DNA from: Myxococcales bacterium
GTDB taxonomy: Bacteria; Myxococcota; Bradymonadia; UBA7976; UBA1532
Reading direction: 5' to 3'
Assembly (NCBI GenBank): GCA_020430675.1
Contig: JAGQJJ010000014.1
Span: 1-16,850, forward strand
Length of the DNA stretch: 16,850 bases
Positions within the stretch are counted from its first letter, which is position 1, and every line of letters begins with the position of its first letter. Of the stretch, positions 15,132-16,850 are shown in pieces. The translations under genes and the position numbers were made by a program. Below the pieces are notes generated by a model. The model searched no databases. It saw only the letters and a list, made by a program, of their open reading frames with translations, and was not told where the DNA came from.

Positions 15132-15638
15132 TCACAGGCGATCGGCGTCGGGGCGGCGCACCAGAAGGGCGTCCAGGCGGCTGAAGAGGGGCAGTAGCAA
15201 AGGCGCGGCGAGCGCGACGACCATCACGCGCGGCACGAGCAGCGCGCCGATGCGAGCGGCGAGCGTGGTGTCGCCGAGCGCGACGCGGCAGATCAACGCC
15301 AGCAGGAAGAGGCCCACGAAGCCGCCGCCCAGACCGAGCAGCAAGTTGCCGATCAGGCCGTGCAGGCGCACCTGCCGCGCCAGAATGGCCGCCGCGCCAT
15401 AGAGCAGCACCGCGTGCAGCGCGTGCACACCCAATGGGCTGCCGGCGAAGCCGTCGGCCATCACGCCGAGCAGCGCGGCGATCCACGCCCCAGAAGCCGC
15501 CGGGCGATGCGCGCCGAGCCAGACGAGGGTGACCGTCAGCAGGTCCGGCGCCCAGGCGTCGGCCGCCAGCGCCTCGCGCAGAAAGACCTCGGCGCAGAGC
15601 ATCGCGAAGCCGAGCAGCAAAGGCAGGGCGACGCTCAT
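15132..15638 (-). CDS. mreD: Rod shape-determining protein MreD
   Basis: MreD is a small inner-membrane component of the elongasome that partners with MreC. The 168-residue product is almost wholly hydrophobic, with five or six predicted membrane helices and the family-like PDLLTVTLVWLGAHRP and GVMADGFAGSPLGVHALHAV stretches. Sequence motifs of MreD are weak, so position is the strongest evidence: it overlaps mreC by 4 nt (15635-15638) and precedes mrdA. Length is typical. Confidence 0.92.
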   Translation of the reverse strand: MSVALPLLLGFAMLCAEVFLREALAADAWAPDLLTVTLVWLGAHRPAASGAWIAALLGVMADGFAGSPLGVHALHAVLLYGAAAILARQVRLHGLIGNLLLGLGGGFVGLFLLALICRVALGDTTLAARIGALLVPRVMVVALAAPLLLPLFSRLDALLVRRPDADRL

Positions 15639-16510
15639 GGCGTCTCCCGGAACTGCGCGCCGTCGGGCGTGAGGCCGGTCTGGCCGAGCACGATGAACAC
15701 CTCGTTGAGCGCCCCCAGGTCGACCAGCGGCCGCACGCGCGCGCTTTGAAAGGGGCCGGTCTCGGCGCTGCCCACCGCCATCACTTCGCCGACCACGAGC
15801 CCCTCGGGGTAGCGGCCGTCGTCGCCGGTGGTCAGGACGCGCTCGCCGTCGACCGCGCTGACCGCGCGCTCCAGGTATTCCAGGCGCGCCGCATAGCGCT
15901 CCGGCTCGCCGGTGCCCACCGCCACGCCGCGGGCGCGGCTGCGTTCGAGCACCACGTCGATCGCGCTGCGCGGATCGGTGACCAGCAGCACCTCGCCGCG
16001 GCGGCCGTCGAGGGTGCGAATCTGGCCGACCACGCCGCCCGGCGCGATGACCGGCATGCCGGCTTCGATCAGCTCGGGGTCGCCCACGTCGATGACCACG
16101 CTGAGCACGCGGAAGAACGGGCTGTTGCTGCGCGCCACCACCCGGGCCGCGCGCAGGCGCAGATCCTTGCGCTTGTCGGCCAGCTCAAGCAATTGCCGCA
16201 GGCGGTCGTTCTCGGCGAGCAGATCGGCGGTGCGCGCGGCGTCGTCCTGCAGGGCCCGCACCCGGTCGCGCAGCACGCGGTTCTCGTCACGCACGACCCA
16301 CAGCGCGATGTAGTCGCGCCAGATGCCGTGCACCGCGCGCCCGCTGCTGGCGAGGCCCTCGTGCAGCGGCGCGGTCAGCGCGACCACGATGCTGCCCACC
16401 GGGCCGGGGCGGCCGTCGCGGCGGTCGAAGAGCAACGCGGCGAAGATGAGGATGATCAGCACCGCCGACGAGACCACGGCGCGCCGCAGGTCAGGGCGGT
16501 CAGCCCACAT
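15635..16510 (-). CDS. mreC: Rod shape-determining protein MreC
   Basis: MreC is a periplasmic, inner-membrane-anchored scaffold linking MreB to PBP2. The 291-residue product has one membrane helix (about 12-28), a coiled coil (about 72-112; ENRVLRDRVRALQDDAA, LLAENDRLRQLLEL) and then the double beta-barrel domain with ARVVARSNSPFFRVLSVVID, GMPVIAPGGVVGQI, VLLVTDPRSAIDVV and TTGDDGRYPEGLVVG. All domains are present at normal length. It starts 54 nt after the mreB stop, without a strong ribosome-binding site, and overlaps mreD. Confidence 0.96.
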   Translation of the reverse strand: MWADRPDLRRAVVSSAVLIILIFAALLFDRRDGRPGPVGSIVVALTAPLHEGLASSGRAVHGIWRDYIALWVVRDENRVLRDRVRALQDDAARTADLLAENDRLRQLLELADKRKDLRLRAARVVARSNSPFFRVLSVVIDVGDPELIEAGMPVIAPGGVVGQIRTLDGRRGEVLLVTDPRSAIDVVLERSRARGVAVGTGEPERYAARLEYLERAVSAVDGERVLTTGDDGRYPEGLVVGEVMAVGSAETGPFQSARVRPLVDLGALNEVFIVLGQTGLTPDGAQFRETP

Positions 16511-16564
16511 CAGGCATCAACCGGGGAGGGACAAAGCGGCGGACCATCGAACCGCGCGGCCCGA

Positions 16565-16850
<286 letters not shown>

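Noticed and set aside
15122..15133. GACCG-TC-CGGTC inverted repeat as a terminator after mreD
   Set aside because: Only 5-bp arms with a 2-nt loop and no T-run; too weak, and it overlaps the mreD stop codon.

Overview
The window is GC-rich (about 70%), densely packed Gram-negative DNA. Neighbouring genes often share an ATGA stop/start. The mix of LpxC, an AgmX/PglI-like C-terminal domain, many lipoproteins, PEGA and SUMF1/FGE-fold surface proteins, an exported TldD-like protein and a complete mre/mrd cell-shape cluster suggests a myxobacterium-like member of the Myxococcota or a related deltaproteobacterial lineage. The assignment rests on gene content only.

Layout. (1) 3-2231, plus strand: four translationally coupled genes. 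They are the end of an AgmX/PglI-like protein, a lipoprotein cytochrome with an unusual CxCH motif, a 98-residue lipoprotein monoheme cytochrome c, and an outer-membrane beta-barrel with an embedded CxxCH motif. Together they look like a candidate monoheme electron-transfer or redox-sensing unit at the outer membrane. (2) 3805-2233, minus strand: an FGE-fold lipoprotein and a membrane-anchored TPR protein. (3) 3887-5547, plus strand: lpxC overlapping a LysR-type regulator. (4) 5682-7088, plus strand: two lipoproteins separated by a large palindromic repeat. (5) 7218-11443, plus strand: exported TldD/PmbA-like protein, REC-only response regulator, PP2C phosphatase and PEGA-domain membrane protein, probably one signalling operon. 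(6) 16850-11615, minus strand: mreB (partial), mreC, mreD, mrdA (PBP2), rodA, then thioredoxin.

The two most unusual signals are the cytochrome/porin operon and a palindromic repeat present twice in opposite orientation (6395-6555 and 11465-11615). In the core, about 110 of 121 aligned positions match. Each copy lies exactly 15 nt downstream of a stop codon, and the arms show compensatory base changes, which suggests a conserved DNA or RNA fold rather than a coding remnant.

No tRNA, rRNA, CRISPR array, phage gene or transposase gene was seen. No gene-free stretch exceeds 300 nt; the longest is 6396-6665, which holds the first repeat copy.
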